Part shown: positions 1 to 8,869 of the stretch, in pieces
Position numbering within the stretch: the first letter of the stretch is position 1
Layout: every line of letters starts with the position of its first letter
DNA from: Bradyrhizobium sp.
GTDB taxonomy: Bacteria > Pseudomonadota > Alphaproteobacteria > Rhizobiales > Xanthobacteraceae
Direction of reading: 5' to 3'
DNA: 64,000 bases
NCBI RefSeq assembly: GCF_004799445.1
Contig: NZ_SSNA01000081.1
Location: 39,876 to 103,875, forward strand
Translations under genes and position numbers: made by a program
Notes under the pieces: generated by a model
Database searches by the model: none
The model's input: the letters and a program-made list of their open reading frames with translations, nothing else
Told to the model about the DNA's origin: nothing

Positions 1-990
1 GTTGCGGTATTGCGGCTTGATCTGAAGCCGATAGCTCGATCGCGGAAAGTCCCGCATCACCTCCTGGACGATGGTCTCCAGCAGCGCCTCTTTCTCCCGC
101 AATCCCGCATCGGTGAAATCGCGCACGATGAAGCCGAGCGTGGTCTTTTCCAGCGCCCCCGAAATAGCGATCGGATGCAGAAAGCCCTGCCGGCCTTCGG
201 TGGTCTCGGGCGAGCAGGTGGTTTTGGGCAGGCGGTCGACGATGGCGGCGGCGATCTTGATGGCGTGCTCCATCTTGCCCTTGGCAAAGCCGGGATGGGT
301 GCTGACGCCTTCGATGGTGATGGTGACGCCATCGGCGGAGAAGGTTTCGTCCTCGATATTCCCCGCGGTTTCGCCGTCGATCGTGTAGGCGAAATCGGCG
401 CCGAGCTTCTTCAGGTCCGCTCTGTCGACGCCGCGGCCGATCTCCTCGTCGGGGGTGAACAGGATCTTGATCACGCCGTGTTTGATCTGCGGGTTCGCAA
501 CCAGGAACTGGGCCGCGTCCATGATTTCGGCCATGCCCGCCTTGTTGTCGGCGCCGAGCAGCGTGGTGCCGTCCGCGGTGATGATGTCGTTGCCGATCTG
601 ATCGGCGAGCGCGGGATGGTCCGCGGCACGGATGATCTGCGAGGGGTCGGCCGGCAGCACGATGTCGCCGCCGCGGTAATTCCTCACGATCTGCGGCTTG
701 ACGTTGCTGCCGGTGCAGTCGGGCGAGGTGTCCATATGCGAGCAGAAGCAAATCACCGGAACCCGTTTGGCGGTATTGGCCGGGATCGTCGCGTAGACAT
801 AGCCATGTTGGTCGAGATCGGCGTCGGACAGCCCGATCGCCTGCAGCTCGCGCGCGAGCAGGCGGCCCAGATCCTTTTGCTTTTCGGTGGAGGGGCAGGT
901 CGGCGAGGCCGGGTCCGACTGGGTATCGATCGCCACGTAGCGCAAAAAGCGCTCGGTCACGGTATGCGTGAACCTAAAGGGTGAACTCAC
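1..990 (-). CDS. pepT: Peptidase T (tripeptide aminopeptidase), C-terminus cut by window edge
   Basis: A cytoplasmic zinc aminopeptidase of the M20B family that removes the N-terminal residue from tripeptides. The minus-strand frame is open for 330 codons to base 1, against about 410 for the family, so roughly 80 C-terminal residues are missing. Metal-site motifs are visible: SHMDTSPD (H85, D87), GADNKAG (D148), the TPDEEIGRG pair E182/E183 and TIDGE (D205). The GTG at 990 is the only reasonable start, because a stop lies about 18 bases upstream; no strong ribosome site is seen. It reads away from nothing obvious and seems monocistronic, with the HU gene upstream in the same direction. Identity is firm; the exact start is not. 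Confidence 0.93.
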   Translation of the reverse strand, partial: MSSPFRFTHTVTERFLRYVAIDTQSDPASPTCPSTEKQKDLGRLLARELQAIGLSDADLDQHGYVYATIPANTAKRVPVICFCSHMDTSPDCTGSNVKPQIVRNYRGGDIVLPADPSQIIRAADHPALADQIGNDIITADGTTLLGADNKAGMAEIMDAAQFLVANPQIKHGVIKILFTPDEEIGRGVDRADLKKLGADFAYTIDGETAGNIEDETFSADGVTITIEGVSTHPGFAKGKMEHAIKIAAAIVDRLPKTTCSPETTEGRQGFLHPIAISGALEKTTLGFIVRDFTDAGLREKEALLETIVQEVMRDFPRSSYRLQIKPQYRN

Positions 991-1030
991 AGTGAAACCA
1001 CGAATGGGTCAGGGAAAAACGACGGTGGAA

Positions 1031-1072
1031 GCGTCATTCCGGGGGGCCGCGTATGCCGCGCCGGAATGACGC
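1031..1072. repeat. Short palindromic repeat (REP-like)
   Basis: A perfect 12-base inverted repeat, GCGTCATTCCGG at 1031-1042 and CCGGAATGACGC at 1061-1072, encloses a GC-rich loop. This arm sequence is a common intergenic palindrome in Bradyrhizobium-like genomes (recognition from memory). It lies between hupB and pepT and could also act as a transcript-end structure, although no T-run follows on either strand. Confidence 0.75.
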
Positions 1073-1133
1073 CAGATCCTGTGGTGAAGTCTTGATTAGA
1101 GGTCTGGAGGTCGTGAGCGGAAAACGTGCCTTG

Positions 1134-1433
1134 TCAGACGGCTTCCTTCAGCTCCTTGGCCGCGCGGAAGGCGACCTTCTTGCTGGCCTTGATGTGGATC
1201 GCTTCACCGGTGGCCGGGTTGCGGCCCATGCGGGCGGCGCGCTTGCGCACCTGCAGGATGCCGAGGCCGACGATGCGGATGCGCTCGCCCTTCTTCAGGT
1301 GCTTGGTGATGCGGCCGACCAGGTCGTTCAGAATCTCTTCTGCCTTCTTCTTGGACAATTCCTGGTCCTCGGCGATTGCCGCCGCGAGATGCTTGAGCGT
1401 GACGGTGGTCGGGGTCGCTGCCTTCTTCGCCAT
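1134..1433 (-). CDS. hupB: HU-family DNA-binding protein
   Basis: A 99-residue histone-like protein that bends and compacts DNA as a dimer. The HU/IHF fold is complete. The C-terminal half carries the hallmark beta-arm tip GRNPATGE near residues 71-78, followed by a basic helix ending KELKEAV. The N-terminal MAKKAATP tail is a little longer than in the E. coli protein. A strong ribosome site (GAGGAGGG) sits just before the ATG. HU rather than IHF is favoured by overall length and the arm sequence. It is monocistronic, between pepT and tRNA-Asp. The symbol hupB is by family; alphaproteobacteria usually name the single HU this way. Confidence 0.95.
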   Translation of the reverse strand: MAKKAATPTTVTLKHLAAAIAEDQELSKKKAEEILNDLVGRITKHLKKGERIRIVGLGILQVRKRAARMGRNPATGEAIHIKASKKVAFRAAKELKEAV

Positions 1434-1591
1434 ATTTGGCCCTCCTCGTTGTTGATGGCTTAGGAACCTAAGACGTATCAGGCCTTAAACGATTCGGTAG
1501 CAACATGCCTACGCTGTTTTGCCCGTAAATAGCCTATTTTTTGCATCGACATCGCGAAAAGGCCTGACTTACAGCGGGATTCGCAACAACC

Positions 1592-1619
1592 TTGACTTGG
1601 ATAGGTCGCCCCTTTAAGT
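1592..1619 (+). promoter_or_regulatory. Probable tRNA-Asp promoter
   Basis: TTGACT at 1592-1597 is followed, after 16 bases, by TTAAGT at 1614-1619, about 40 bases before the tRNA. The -35 matches the strong TTGAC form used by housekeeping sigma factors in alphaproteobacteria. Inferred from sequence only. Confidence 0.45.
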
Positions 1620-1658
1620 CCTCACTCCTGTGCGGATCAGTCCCTGATTTCGACATCC

Positions 1659-1735
1659 GCGGGAGTAGCTCAGTTGGTTAGAGCGCCGCCCTGTCACGGC
1701 GGAGGCCGCGGGTTCGAGTCCCGTCTCTCGCGCCA
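1659..1735 (+). tRNA. tRNA-Asp (anticodon GUC)
   Basis: A 77-base cloverleaf. The acceptor arm GCGGGAG pairs with CTCTCGC with one G-U pair. The D arm holds AGCTCAGTTGGTTAGAGC. The anticodon stem CCGCC/GGCGG closes the loop CTGTCAC, giving GTC at 1693-1695. The T arm contains GGTTCGAGTCC, and the 3' CCA is encoded in the genome. GUC reads both aspartate codons. Confidence 0.97.
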
Positions 1736-1767
1736 TCATTTCAATGGCTTAACAGCCCAAAATGACA

Positions 1768-1794
1768 AAGGCCGCCCCGGCAGGCGGCCTTATT
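1768..1794. terminator. Terminator hairpin after tRNA-Asp
   Basis: A GC-rich hairpin, AAGGCCGCC and GGCGGCCTT around a short CCGGCA loop, starts about 30 bases after the tRNA 3' end and is followed by TATT. It lies between the tRNA and the convergent small gene that ends at 1818, so it may serve both. The T tract is weak. Confidence 0.6.
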
Positions 1795-1817
1795 CCGCAT
1801 CGTCAACGTGTTGGGAC

Positions 1818-2012
1818 CTAGCGAACCATCGAGGTATTAGAGCTGGTCACCGTCATCGGTTTGCCCGCCTTGATCACGTGGGCGGTCTGGGCGTAATCCG
1901 AGCCGGTTCGGGCCGAGATGGCTAGGCCAGCTACCGTGATGCCGGCCACAAGGGCGACCACCACGATCTTCAGGTGGGTTGCACGGTCCGCCGAGTGAAT
2001 TGAATGGTTCAT
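1818..2012 (-). CDS. Small single-pass membrane protein, unknown function
   Basis: A 64-residue protein with a short charged N-terminus (residues 1-15), one hydrophobic helix (about residues 16-33, [20 protein letters not shown]) and a soluble tail of about 30 residues ending SSNTSMVR. The start at 2012 is fixed by an AGGAGG ribosome site eight bases upstream; the same frame remains open further upstream but without such a site. It is probably an N-in membrane anchor or an uncleaved signal. I recognise similar small proteins in Bradyrhizobium genomes but know no function. It is convergent with tRNA-Asp and divergent from the nuo operon. Confidence 0.65.
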   Translation of the reverse strand: MNHSIHSADRATHLKIVVVALVAGITVAGLAISARTGSDYAQTAHVIKAGKPMTVTSSNTSMVR

Positions 2013-2445
2013 GGAGGCCTCCTGGCGTCTTTGCCGCCGCGTCATTGGTGAGTGGTTTACCCCCCATTTGTTTCCGGCCGGTTTCGCGGGTTCCCCAAAA
2101 TGGTTTCGTCGCCGCCCCCGGAGGATTATCCCGCGGTTGGCGGGCATCGGCGTCACTCGCCATGAAATTCGGGCAAAGCAACTTGCAAGGCTGCGGGCAG
2201 CCTGTTCCGGAAGAGGGCCGGCGCGGCAATGCGGTCCGCACCTCTCCGGGCATAAGAGGCTCACATTTGCCCAGCGTCTGGGCGCCTCGTTGCCCGCCTC
2301 GCCGGGTTGTCCCGTCTCGCTTGGGATCGGGCCAAACCGTCAAGATAGCTTGTCTTGCGCCCCCTGTTGCGCTGCGCTAAGCCACGCAACAACTTCAGTT
2401 GACGAATCTGCCGTCGTCCACCGACCGCAGGAAAAGGCCCCGCCG
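2013..2445. other. Intergenic region upstream of the nuo operon
   Basis: 433 bases without a convincing gene. It should hold the nuo promoter. The best candidate I see is TTGGGA at 2321-2326 with AGATAG at 2343-2348 (16-base spacing), leaving a leader of about 90 bases before nuoA. Apparent open frames here are high-GC shadows with no ribosome sites. Confidence 0.4.
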
Positions 2446-2811
2446 ATGACCGGCATCTTGCAAAACTATCTTCCACTCGTGGTGTTTATCGGGGTCGCCA
2501 GCCTGATCGGCCTGGCGCTGCTGATTGCACCCTTCCTCGTGGCCTTCCAGCAGCCCGACCCGGAAAAGCTGTCGGCGTACGAGTGCGGATTCAACGCATT
2601 TGACGACGCCCGCATGAAGTTCGACGTCCGGTTCTATCTGGTGGCGATCCTTTTTATCATCTTCGATCTGGAAGTGGCATTCCTGTTTCCCTGGGCGGTA
2701 GCGTTCGGCAAGCTAGGGGCGACCGGCTTCTGGTCCATGATCGTTTTCCTTGCCGTCCTCACCGTCGGCTTTGCCTATGAATGGAAGAAAGGCGCGCTCG
2801 AATGGGATTGA
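2446..2811 (+). CDS. nuoA: NADH-quinone oxidoreductase subunit A
   Basis: A 121-residue membrane subunit of proton-pumping complex I, and the first gene of the nuo operon. Three transmembrane helices are visible (about residues 10-32, 63-85 and 92-112). The conserved loop between helices 1 and 2 has the family motif YECGF with its quinone-site cysteine near residue 47. The ATG at 2446 is chosen over longer in-frame starts because it gives the normal family length and is preceded by GGAAAAGG. The end overlaps nuoB by ten bases, so the two are translationally coupled. Confidence 0.97.
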   Translation: MTGILQNYLPLVVFIGVASLIGLALLIAPFLVAFQQPDPEKLSAYECGFNAFDDARMKFDVRFYLVAILFIIFDLEVAFLFPWAVAFGKLGATGFWSMIVFLAVLTVGFAYEWKKGALEWD

Positions 2812-3398
2812 GCCCCGCTCTCGCAACGCCAGGCTTCGGACCGGCGGTCGCTCCCGCCGCAACCGGAATCATTGATCCTTCCACCGGCAGGCCGGTCGGG
2901 GCCAACGACCCGTATTTTCTCGAGGTCAACCACGAGCTGTCCGACAAGGGCTTCTTCGTCGCCGCCGCCGACGACCTGATCGTGTGGGCGCGTACGGGAT
3001 CGCTGATGTGGATGACATTCGGCCTGGCATGTTGCGCGGTCGAGATGATGCAGATGTCGATGCCGCGCTATGATTGCGAGCGGTTTGGCTTTGCCCCGCG
3101 CGGCTCGCCGCGGCAATCCGACGTCATGATCGTCGCGGGCACGCTGACCAACAAGATGGCGCCGGCGCTGCGCAAGGTCTACGACCAGATGCCGGAACCG
3201 CGTTACGTGATCTCGATGGGATCATGCGCCAATGGCGGCGGCTACTATCACTATTCCTATTCGGTGGTGCGCGGCTGCGACCGCATCGTGCCCGTCGACA
3301 TCTACGTGCCAGGCTGCCCGCCGACGGCGGAAGCGCTGCTTTACGGCGTCATGCTTCTGCAAAAGAAGATCCGGCGCACCGGTACCATCGAACGCTAG
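2802..3398 (+). CDS. nuoB: NADH-quinone oxidoreductase subunit B (cluster N2)
   Basis: A 198-residue peripheral subunit that holds the terminal 4Fe-4S cluster N2 and passes electrons to quinone. All four ligands are present: the adjacent pair C77-C78 (GLACCAV), C142 (GSCANGG) and C172 (PGCPPTA). A 35-residue N-terminal extension precedes the conserved core, as usual in alphaproteobacteria. The ATG at 2802 lies inside the end of nuoA and was preferred to an ATG seven codons upstream because it gives the typical MGL start; the choice is not certain. Confidence 0.97.
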   Translation: MGLSPALATPGFGPAVAPAATGIIDPSTGRPVGANDPYFLEVNHELSDKGFFVAAADDLIVWARTGSLMWMTFGLACCAVEMMQMSMPRYDCERFGFAPRGSPRQSDVMIVAGTLTNKMAPALRKVYDQMPEPRYVISMGSCANGGGYYHYSYSVVRGCDRIVPVDIYVPGCPPTAEALLYGVMLLQKKIRRTGTIER

Positions 3399-3408
3399 GG
3401 TTTTTGGA

Positions 3409-4023
3409 ATGGACGACGGCAGGCTCGACGCCCTGGGACAGACGATTGTTAGCGCGCTTCCGGGTGCGGCGACCGGTCATTCGATCGCGTTCGGGCAGCT
3501 CACGGTCACCGTACAGGTCGACAAGATCGTTGATGTCGTAAAATTCCTGCGTGACGATCCCGGCTGCCGCTTCGTCAACTTCACCGATGTTACCGCGGTC
3601 GACTATCCCGGCCGCGAGAAGCGCTTCGACGTGGTCTATCACCTGCTGTCTCCAACGCTGAATGCGCGCATCCGGTTGCGCGCCGAAGCCGATGAGACCA
3701 CCCAGGTGCCCTCGATCATCGAGGTGTTTCCCGGAGCCGACTGGTTCGAGCGGGAATGCTACGACCTTTACGGCGTGATCTTCACCGGCCACCCGGACAT
3801 GCGGCGGCTGTTGACCGATTACGGCTTCGATGGCCATCCGCTGCGCAAGGATTTTCCGCTCACCGGTTTCGTCGAGGTGCGCTACGACGACCAGGAGAAG
3901 AGGGTGCTTTACGAGCCCGTCCGCCTCAATCAGGAATTCCGCAAGTTCGATTTTCTCTCGCCATGGGAAGGCGCGGATTATCCGGTCCTGCCCGGGGATG
4001 AGAAGGCGGCGCCGAAAGGCTGA
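3409..4023 (+). CDS. nuoC: NADH-quinone oxidoreductase subunit C (30 kDa)
   Basis: A 204-residue peripheral-arm subunit that packs against NuoD and NuoB and carries no cofactor. The family signature ERECYDLYG occupies residues 114-122 and continues into [13 protein letters not shown]. The start at 3409 follows TAGGG, ten bases after nuoB, and gives the usual length. It stands as a separate gene, unlike the NuoCD fusion of enterobacteria. Two bases separate it from nuoD. Confidence 0.97.
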   Translation: MDDGRLDALGQTIVSALPGAATGHSIAFGQLTVTVQVDKIVDVVKFLRDDPGCRFVNFTDVTAVDYPGREKRFDVVYHLLSPTLNARIRLRAEADETTQVPSIIEVFPGADWFERECYDLYGVIFTGHPDMRRLLTDYGFDGHPLRKDFPLTGFVEVRYDDQEKRVLYEPVRLNQEFRKFDFLSPWEGADYPVLPGDEKAAPKG

Positions 4024-4025
4024 TC

Positions 4026-5219
4026 ATGACCGAAGCAGCAGCACTGCGTAACTTCACCATCAATTTCGGCCCGCAGCATCCGGCCGCGCATGGCGTGCTG
4101 CGTCTGGTGCTGGAGCTCGACGGCGAAGTCGTTGCCCGCGTCGATCCGCATATCGGCCTGCTTCATCGCGGCACCGAAAAGCTGATCGAGCAGAAGACCT
4201 ATTTGCAGGCGATCCCGTATTTCGACCGGCTCGACTATGTCGCGCCGATGAATCAGGAGCATGCGTTCTGCCTGGCGGCGGAAAAGTTGCTTGGAATTGA
4301 AGTGCCGCGCCGCGGCCAGCTGATCCGGGTCTTGTACTGCGAGATCGGCCGTATCCTGTCGCATCTTCTCAACGTCACCACGCAGGCGTTGGACGTCGGC
4401 GCGCTGACCCCGCCGCTGTGGGGCTTTGAAGAGCGCGAAAAGCTGATGGTGTTTTACGAGCGCGCCTCCGGCTCGCGCATGCATGCGGCCTATTTTCGGA
4501 TTGGCGGCGTGCACCAGGATCTGCCGCCGAAGCTGATCGACGATATCGAGGCATGGTGCGATCCGTTCCTCGGCGTGGTCGATGATCTCGAAACGCTGCT
4601 CACCGGCAACCGCATCTTCAAGCAGCGCAACGTCGATATCGGCGTGGTCTCGCTGCAGCAGGCCTGGGAATGGGGCTTTTCGGGCGTGATGGTGCGTGGC
4701 TCCGGAGCCGCCTGGGACCTGCGCAAGGCGCAGCCTTATGAATGCTACGCCGAGATGGATTTCGACATTCCGATCGGCAAGAACGGCGATTGCTACGACC
4801 GCTACTGCATCCGCATGGAAGAAATGCGCCAGTCCGTCCGTATCATGAGGCAGTGCATCACCAAGCTGCGCGCGGCCGACGGGCAGGGACCCGTCGTGGT
4901 GGAGGACCACAAGATTGTTCCGCCGCGCCGTGGCGAGATGAAGCGCTCGATGGAAGCGCTGATCCACCACTTCAAGCTTTATACCGAGGGCTTTCACGTG
5001 CCGGACGGCGAAGTCTACGTCGCGGTCGAGGCGCCGAAGGGTGAGTTCGGCGTCTATCTGGTCGCCGACGGCAGCAACAAGCCCTACAAGTGCAAGATCC
5101 GCGCGCCCGGGTTCGCGCATTTGCAGGCGATGGATTTCATCTGCAGGGGCCATCTGCTGGCCGACGTCTCGGCGATTTTGGGTTCGCTCGACATCGTGTT
5201 TGGAGAGGTCGATCGGTGA
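4026..5219 (+). CDS. nuoD: NADH-quinone oxidoreductase subunit D (49 kDa)
   Basis: A 397-residue subunit that forms much of the quinone-binding pocket with NuoB. It is related to the large subunit of NiFe hydrogenases. The N-terminal [10 protein letters not shown] loop (residues 14-23) and the C-terminal [23 protein letters not shown] end are characteristic. The length is normal. The stop codon is overlapped by the GTG start of a methyltransferase gene, an unusual neighbour inside a nuo operon. Confidence 0.97.
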   Translation: MTEAAALRNFTINFGPQHPAAHGVLRLVLELDGEVVARVDPHIGLLHRGTEKLIEQKTYLQAIPYFDRLDYVAPMNQEHAFCLAAEKLLGIEVPRRGQLIRVLYCEIGRILSHLLNVTTQALDVGALTPPLWGFEEREKLMVFYERASGSRMHAAYFRIGGVHQDLPPKLIDDIEAWCDPFLGVVDDLETLLTGNRIFKQRNVDIGVVSLQQAWEWGFSGVMVRGSGAAWDLRKAQPYECYAEMDFDIPIGKNGDCYDRYCIRMEEMRQSVRIMRQCITKLRAADGQGPVVVEDHKIVPPRRGEMKRSMEALIHHFKLYTEGFHVPDGEVYVAVEAPKGEFGVYLVADGSNKPYKCKIRAPGFAHLQAMDFICRGHLLADVSAILGSLDIVFGEVDR

Positions 5220-6181
5220 TCGTGCAGTCGCCCATCCATTTTGACCGGGCTTCGGGGTCTCTGGAGGGAGCCAACCTTTGGGAACGGACGGCCGCGCTGG
5301 CACTGGCGACAGGCTCGAAAATATCGTCGCATTTTTCGCATCGCGGCTACATCGGTTGCGCCAATCTGCTGCGCAAGACGCTGCCCGAGCGCAACATTGC
5401 GATCAAGCTCAACGCGGATGCGATCTTTGAATTTCCCTATGGCGATGGCTACTGGAGCAAACTGCTCGACCGTTCGTACAGTTACGAAGACGAGCTGGAA
5501 TTGTTGTTTCGCCATTCCGCCGACATTGACTACACGTTGCTCGATTGCGGCGCCAATTATGGCTACTGGTCGGTGCTGGTGACGAGCCGGCCATTCGGCT
5601 CGCACAGGGCGATCGCGATCGAGCCGTCGTCACAGAATTTTCCCAAGCTTGCCAACAACGCCAGGGTCAACGGAAACCGCTTCGAACTGATGAAATGCGC
5701 GATCGGCGCTGCACGGGGTACTGCGCGGCTGTCGGGAACCAAGCACGAGGCATTCAGCATTGCCGGCAACGCGGGTGGCGGCAGCGAGGAGGTGCCGGTC
5801 ATTGCGCTCGATAACCTCATCGACGACGGCAAGGTTTCTGCTGACGGAAAATACCTGATCAAGCTCGACGTCGAGGGCGTCGAAATCGAAGCCATCAAGG
5901 GTGGCACGCGGCTGTTGCAGGCCGACAGCGTGATCATGTGCGAAGAGCACGGCAACGATCCCGATCACACGGTATCGCGCTATATCCTTGATCAGACGCC
6001 GCTCAATCTTATTGTCTACGATCCCCGCTCCAATCGGCTGGAAACGGTGACCGAACTTTCGATCCTCGACCGCATCAAGGTTTCATCCCACGTCGGCTAT
6101 AACGTGTTCGGCACCGCAAGTGCATTCTGGCAAAATCGAATTAATGCCCTGAACGCCAACGCCGCGCGCCGCATGCAATGA
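5216..6181 (+). CDS. FkbM-family methyltransferase embedded in the nuo operon
   Basis: A SAM-dependent methyltransferase of 321 residues. Visible family marks are the SAM-binding strand [12 protein letters not shown] (residues 109-119), the acidic strand end AIEPSSQ (134-140), and the FkbM hallmark IKLDVEG with AIKGG (215-230). The GTG at 5216 overlaps the nuoD stop and follows GAGAGG, so translation is coupled to nuoD. It ends 13 bases before nuoE. Known FkbM proteins O-methylate sugars or natural products; the substrate here is unknown. Its position could mean co-expression only, or modification of a complex I or quinone-related target. The family call is firm; any link to complex I is inference. 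Confidence 0.85.
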   Translation: MIVQSPIHFDRASGSLEGANLWERTAALALATGSKISSHFSHRGYIGCANLLRKTLPERNIAIKLNADAIFEFPYGDGYWSKLLDRSYSYEDELELLFRHSADIDYTLLDCGANYGYWSVLVTSRPFGSHRAIAIEPSSQNFPKLANNARVNGNRFELMKCAIGAARGTARLSGTKHEAFSIAGNAGGGSEEVPVIALDNLIDDGKVSADGKYLIKLDVEGVEIEAIKGGTRLLQADSVIMCEEHGNDPDHTVSRYILDQTPLNLIVYDPRSNRLETVTELSILDRIKVSSHVGYNVFGTASAFWQNRINALNANAARRMQ

Positions 6182-6194
6182 GAGACTGAACATA

Positions 6195-6806
6195 ATGTCC
6201 GTCCGCCGCCTCGCGCCCAAGGAACTTCAGCCCGCGACCTTCACGTTTTCGCCGGAAAATCTCGCTTGGGCGAAGGAGCAGATCGCTAAATATCCTGAAG
6301 GCCGCCAGGCCTCCGCAGTCATCCCGATCCTGTGGCGCGTCCAGGAACAGCATGATGGGTGGGTTTCGGAAGCGGCGATCCGGGCGGTCGCGGATTTGCT
6401 CGGCATGCCCTACATTCGCGCGCTGGAGATCGCGACGTTCTACACCATGTTCCAGCTGCAGCCGGTCGGCAAGAAGGCGCACGTCCAGGTCTGCGGCACG
6501 ACGCCGTGCCGCCTGCGCGGCGCGGCGGACCTGATCGAGGTGTGCCAGAGCCGCATCCACCATGATCCCTTTCAGTTGTCCAAGGATGGCGATTTCAGCT
6601 GGGAAGAAGTCGAGTGTCTCGGCGCCTGCGTGAATGCTCCGATGGTGCTGATCTGGAAGGATACCTATGAGGATCTGACCAAGGAAAGCTTCGGCAAGGT
6701 GCTCGACGGCTTTGCGTCCGGCAAGCCGCCGAAGCCGGGGCCGCAGGTCAACCGTCAGTTCTCTGCTCCGGTGGGCGGTCCGACCACGTTGAAGGAAACC
6801 ACATGA
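6195..6806 (+). CDS. nuoE: NADH-quinone oxidoreductase subunit E (24 kDa)
   Basis: A 203-residue thioredoxin-fold subunit that holds 2Fe-2S cluster N1a next to the NADH site on NuoF. The four ligands are C100 and C105 (VCGTTPC) and C141 and C145 (CLGAC). The C-terminal 40 residues are a proline-rich tail beyond the core, common in alphaproteobacteria. The ATG follows the methyltransferase stop closely. The end overlaps the next small gene by ATGA. Confidence 0.97.
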   Translation: MSVRRLAPKELQPATFTFSPENLAWAKEQIAKYPEGRQASAVIPILWRVQEQHDGWVSEAAIRAVADLLGMPYIRALEIATFYTMFQLQPVGKKAHVQVCGTTPCRLRGAADLIEVCQSRIHHDPFQLSKDGDFSWEEVECLGACVNAPMVLIWKDTYEDLTKESFGKVLDGFASGKPPKPGPQVNRQFSAPVGGPTTLKETT

Positions 6807-7018
6807 AGCGCGACCATGGCTTGCAGGCGGCCGGGCCAGGGAGTGTCCGAGCGATGAAAAACTGGCGCTATATGGCTTTGCACGCCGCGGCCGCGGCCGC
6901 GTTTATTTTCCTGCTGCAGCGCTACGCACTGAGTGCGACGCTTGAATCAAGCCTGTTGTGGGCGCTGACTTTTGGCGGATGCGCAGCCGGCCTCGCCTAC
7001 ATGCAGTCCAATCGCTGA
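6803..7018 (+). CDS. Small two-helix membrane protein between nuoE and nuoF
   Basis: A 71-residue protein whose ATG overlaps the nuoE stop (ATGA) behind AAGGAAA, so it is probably translated with the operon. After about 20 polar residues come two hydrophobic segments (roughly 24-41 and 49-66) separated by a short turn, which suggests a helical hairpin. An internal ATG at 6854 would give a 54-residue form containing only the hairpin. I do not recognise a family. It may be an accessory or assembly factor for complex I, but the only evidence is position. Confidence 0.6.
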   Translation: MKRDHGLQAAGPGSVRAMKNWRYMALHAAAAAAFIFLLQRYALSATLESSLLWALTFGGCAAGLAYMQSNR

Positions 7019-7039
7019 CCTCTTAGGAAGCTTCAAGTC

Positions 7040-8365
7040 ATGCTCGACGATAAGGACCGCATCTTCAAGAACCTTTACGGCTTCCAGGACTGGGGCCTCG
7101 AAGGTGCGCGCCGCCGCGGCGCCTGGGACGGCACCAAGGCGATCATCGACAAGGGCCGCGACTGGATCATCAACGAGATGAAGGCGTCGGGCCTGCGCGG
7201 CCGCGGCGGGGCCGGTTTTCCGACCGGCCTGAAATGGTCGTTCATGCCGAAGGAATCGACCGACGGCAGGCCGAGCTATCTCGTGGTCAATGCCGACGAG
7301 TCCGAGCCTGGCACCTGCAAGGACCGCGAGATCATGCGGCACGATCCGCATCTTCTGGTCGAGGGTTGTCTGATCGCGAGCTTCGCGATGGGCGCGCATG
7401 CCTGCTACATCTACGTGCGCGGCGAATTCATCCGCGAGCGCGAGCACCTGCAGGCCGCGGTCGATCAGGCCTATGCCGCGAAGCTGATCGGCAAGGACAA
7501 CAGCAACGGCTGGCCGTTTGACCTCTATGTCACGCATGGCGCCGGCGCCTATATTTGCGGCGAAGAGACGGCGCTGCTGGAAAGCCTCGAAGGCAAGAAG
7601 GGCATGCCGCGGCTGAAGCCGCCGTTCCCGGCCAACGTCGGTCTCTATGGCTGCCCGACGACCGTCAACAACGTCGAGTCGATCGCGGTCGCGCCGGATA
7701 TCTTGCGGCGGGGAGCGGCGTGGTTCGCCGGTATCGGCCGGCCCAACAATGTCGGCACCAAACTGTTTTGCATCTCCGGCCATGTCGAGCGTCCCTGCAA
7801 TGTCGAAGAGGCGATGGGGATTCCATTCCGGGAGTTGATCGAACGCCATTGCGGCGGCATCCGCGGCGGCTGGGATAATCTCAAGGCGGTGATCCCCGGC
7901 GGCTCCTCGGTGCGGATGGTGCCGGCGGACCAGATCATCGATACGCCGATGGATTTCGACAGCCTCGGCAAATTGCGCTCGGGTCTTGGCACTGCCGCCG
8001 TCATCGTCATGGACAAGTCGACCGACCTGATCCGGGCGATCGCGCGCATCTCGTATTTCTACAAGCACGAGAGCTGCGGCCAGTGCACGCCCTGCCGCGA
8101 GGGCACAGGGTGGATGTGGCGGGTGCTGACCCGGATGGCCGAAGGCCGCGCCCACAAGCGCGAAATCGACATGCTGCTGGAGGTGACCAAGCAGGTCGAG
8201 GGCCACACCATCTGCGCGCTGGGTGACGCCGCCGCCTGGCCGATCCAGGGCCTGATCGCGCATTTCCGCCACGAGATCGAAGAACGCATCGACGAATATT
8301 CGCGCAAGGCCGATATCGACGATGCCGGCATCCTCGATCCCGCGCACATGGTCGCGGCGGAGTGA
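7040..8365 (+). CDS. nuoF: NADH-quinone oxidoreductase subunit F (51 kDa, NADH/FMN site)
   Basis: The 441-residue NADH dehydrogenase subunit, binding NADH, FMN and 4Fe-4S cluster N3. The glycine-rich NADH/FMN loop [13 protein letters not shown] is at residues 51-63, and the FMN-binding [13 protein letters not shown] at 167-179. Cluster ligands are C346, C349 and C352 (ESCGQCTPC) and C392 (TICALGD). The length is standard. Its last bases overlap the start of the following hypothetical gene. Confidence 0.98.
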   Translation: MLDDKDRIFKNLYGFQDWGLEGARRRGAWDGTKAIIDKGRDWIINEMKASGLRGRGGAGFPTGLKWSFMPKESTDGRPSYLVVNADESEPGTCKDREIMRHDPHLLVEGCLIASFAMGAHACYIYVRGEFIREREHLQAAVDQAYAAKLIGKDNSNGWPFDLYVTHGAGAYICGEETALLESLEGKKGMPRLKPPFPANVGLYGCPTTVNNVESIAVAPDILRRGAAWFAGIGRPNNVGTKLFCISGHVERPCNVEEAMGIPFRELIERHCGGIRGGWDNLKAVIPGGSSVRMVPADQIIDTPMDFDSLGKLRSGLGTAAVIVMDKSTDLIRAIARISYFYKHESCGQCTPCREGTGWMWRVLTRMAEGRAHKREIDMLLEVTKQVEGHTICALGDAAAWPIQGLIAHFRHEIEERIDEYSRKADIDDAGILDPAHMVAAE

Positions 8366-8862
8366 TGTTGATGTCGCAACCGAGCGTTTTCTGGTGGCAG
8401 AGATACGGCACGCTGGCGCAGATGGCGCAGGCGACCGTGGCGCTGCTCGGTTTTGTTGCGATCCTGTTCCAGATCAACGAAATCCGCAGCAGCAATCGCG
8501 CCGCCAGCGCGCGACAGGCGTTTTTGGGCTACACCGATCTGGCGTTCAAGAATCCGAAATTCTCGGTTCCGGATTATGACACGATCAAGGCCGGCGGCGG
8601 CGACGCGCTGGCGCAATACGAAAGCTTTGTTTCCTACTTCCTCTATGCCTGCGAGGAAGCGACCGCTGCATTTGCCGACCGGCGCGAGTGGCTGGCATCG
8701 TGCGATTACGACCTGAAGCCGCATCTGCCGTTTCTGTGCGAGAAGAACAAGGCTGAGCCCGCCTATCTCGCGACCTACAGCAGCGTGACCCAGGAATGGG
8801 TGAAGACGTCCATGAAGACCGCCAGCGTGACGCCGCCTGACTGCAAGCTCGGAAAGACTTGA
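8365..8862 (+). CDS. Membrane-anchored hypothetical protein between nuoF and nuoG
   Basis: A 165-residue protein starting at an ATG that overlaps the nuoF stop; a GTG three bases upstream and an ATG six bases downstream are alternatives. One hydrophobic helix (about residues 16-37) is followed by a soluble domain of about 125 residues with aromatic and acidic stretches (YESFVSYFLYACEEA) and several cysteines. The arrangement resembles small membrane-anchored proteins with a single N-terminal helix and a cytosolic four-helix domain. I recognise no named family. It is tightly packed in the operon (nuoG begins eight bases later), so it is co-expressed with complex I. Confidence 0.7.
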   Translation: MLMSQPSVFWWQRYGTLAQMAQATVALLGFVAILFQINEIRSSNRAASARQAFLGYTDLAFKNPKFSVPDYDTIKAGGGDALAQYESFVSYFLYACEEATAAFADRREWLASCDYDLKPHLPFLCEKNKAEPAYLATYSSVTQEWVKTSMKTASVTPPDCKLGKT

Positions 8863-8869
8863 GACCGCT

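Noticed and set aside
10..984. Long plus-strand frame of 324 codons
   Set aside because: It is the antisense shadow of pepT; its translation is Gly/Asp/Arg-rich without domains, while the minus strand has clear peptidase T motifs.
1659..1735. tRNA-Asp as an integration site
   Set aside because: No integrase or partial tRNA copy is nearby; the only integrase in the window is next to comEC.
3978..5303. 441-codon minus-strand frame opposite nuoD, and similar ones opposite nuoF, nuoL, nuoM, bamA and lpxD
   Set aside because: All are shadows of well-conserved plus-strand genes and have Arg/His/Asp-rich low-information translations.
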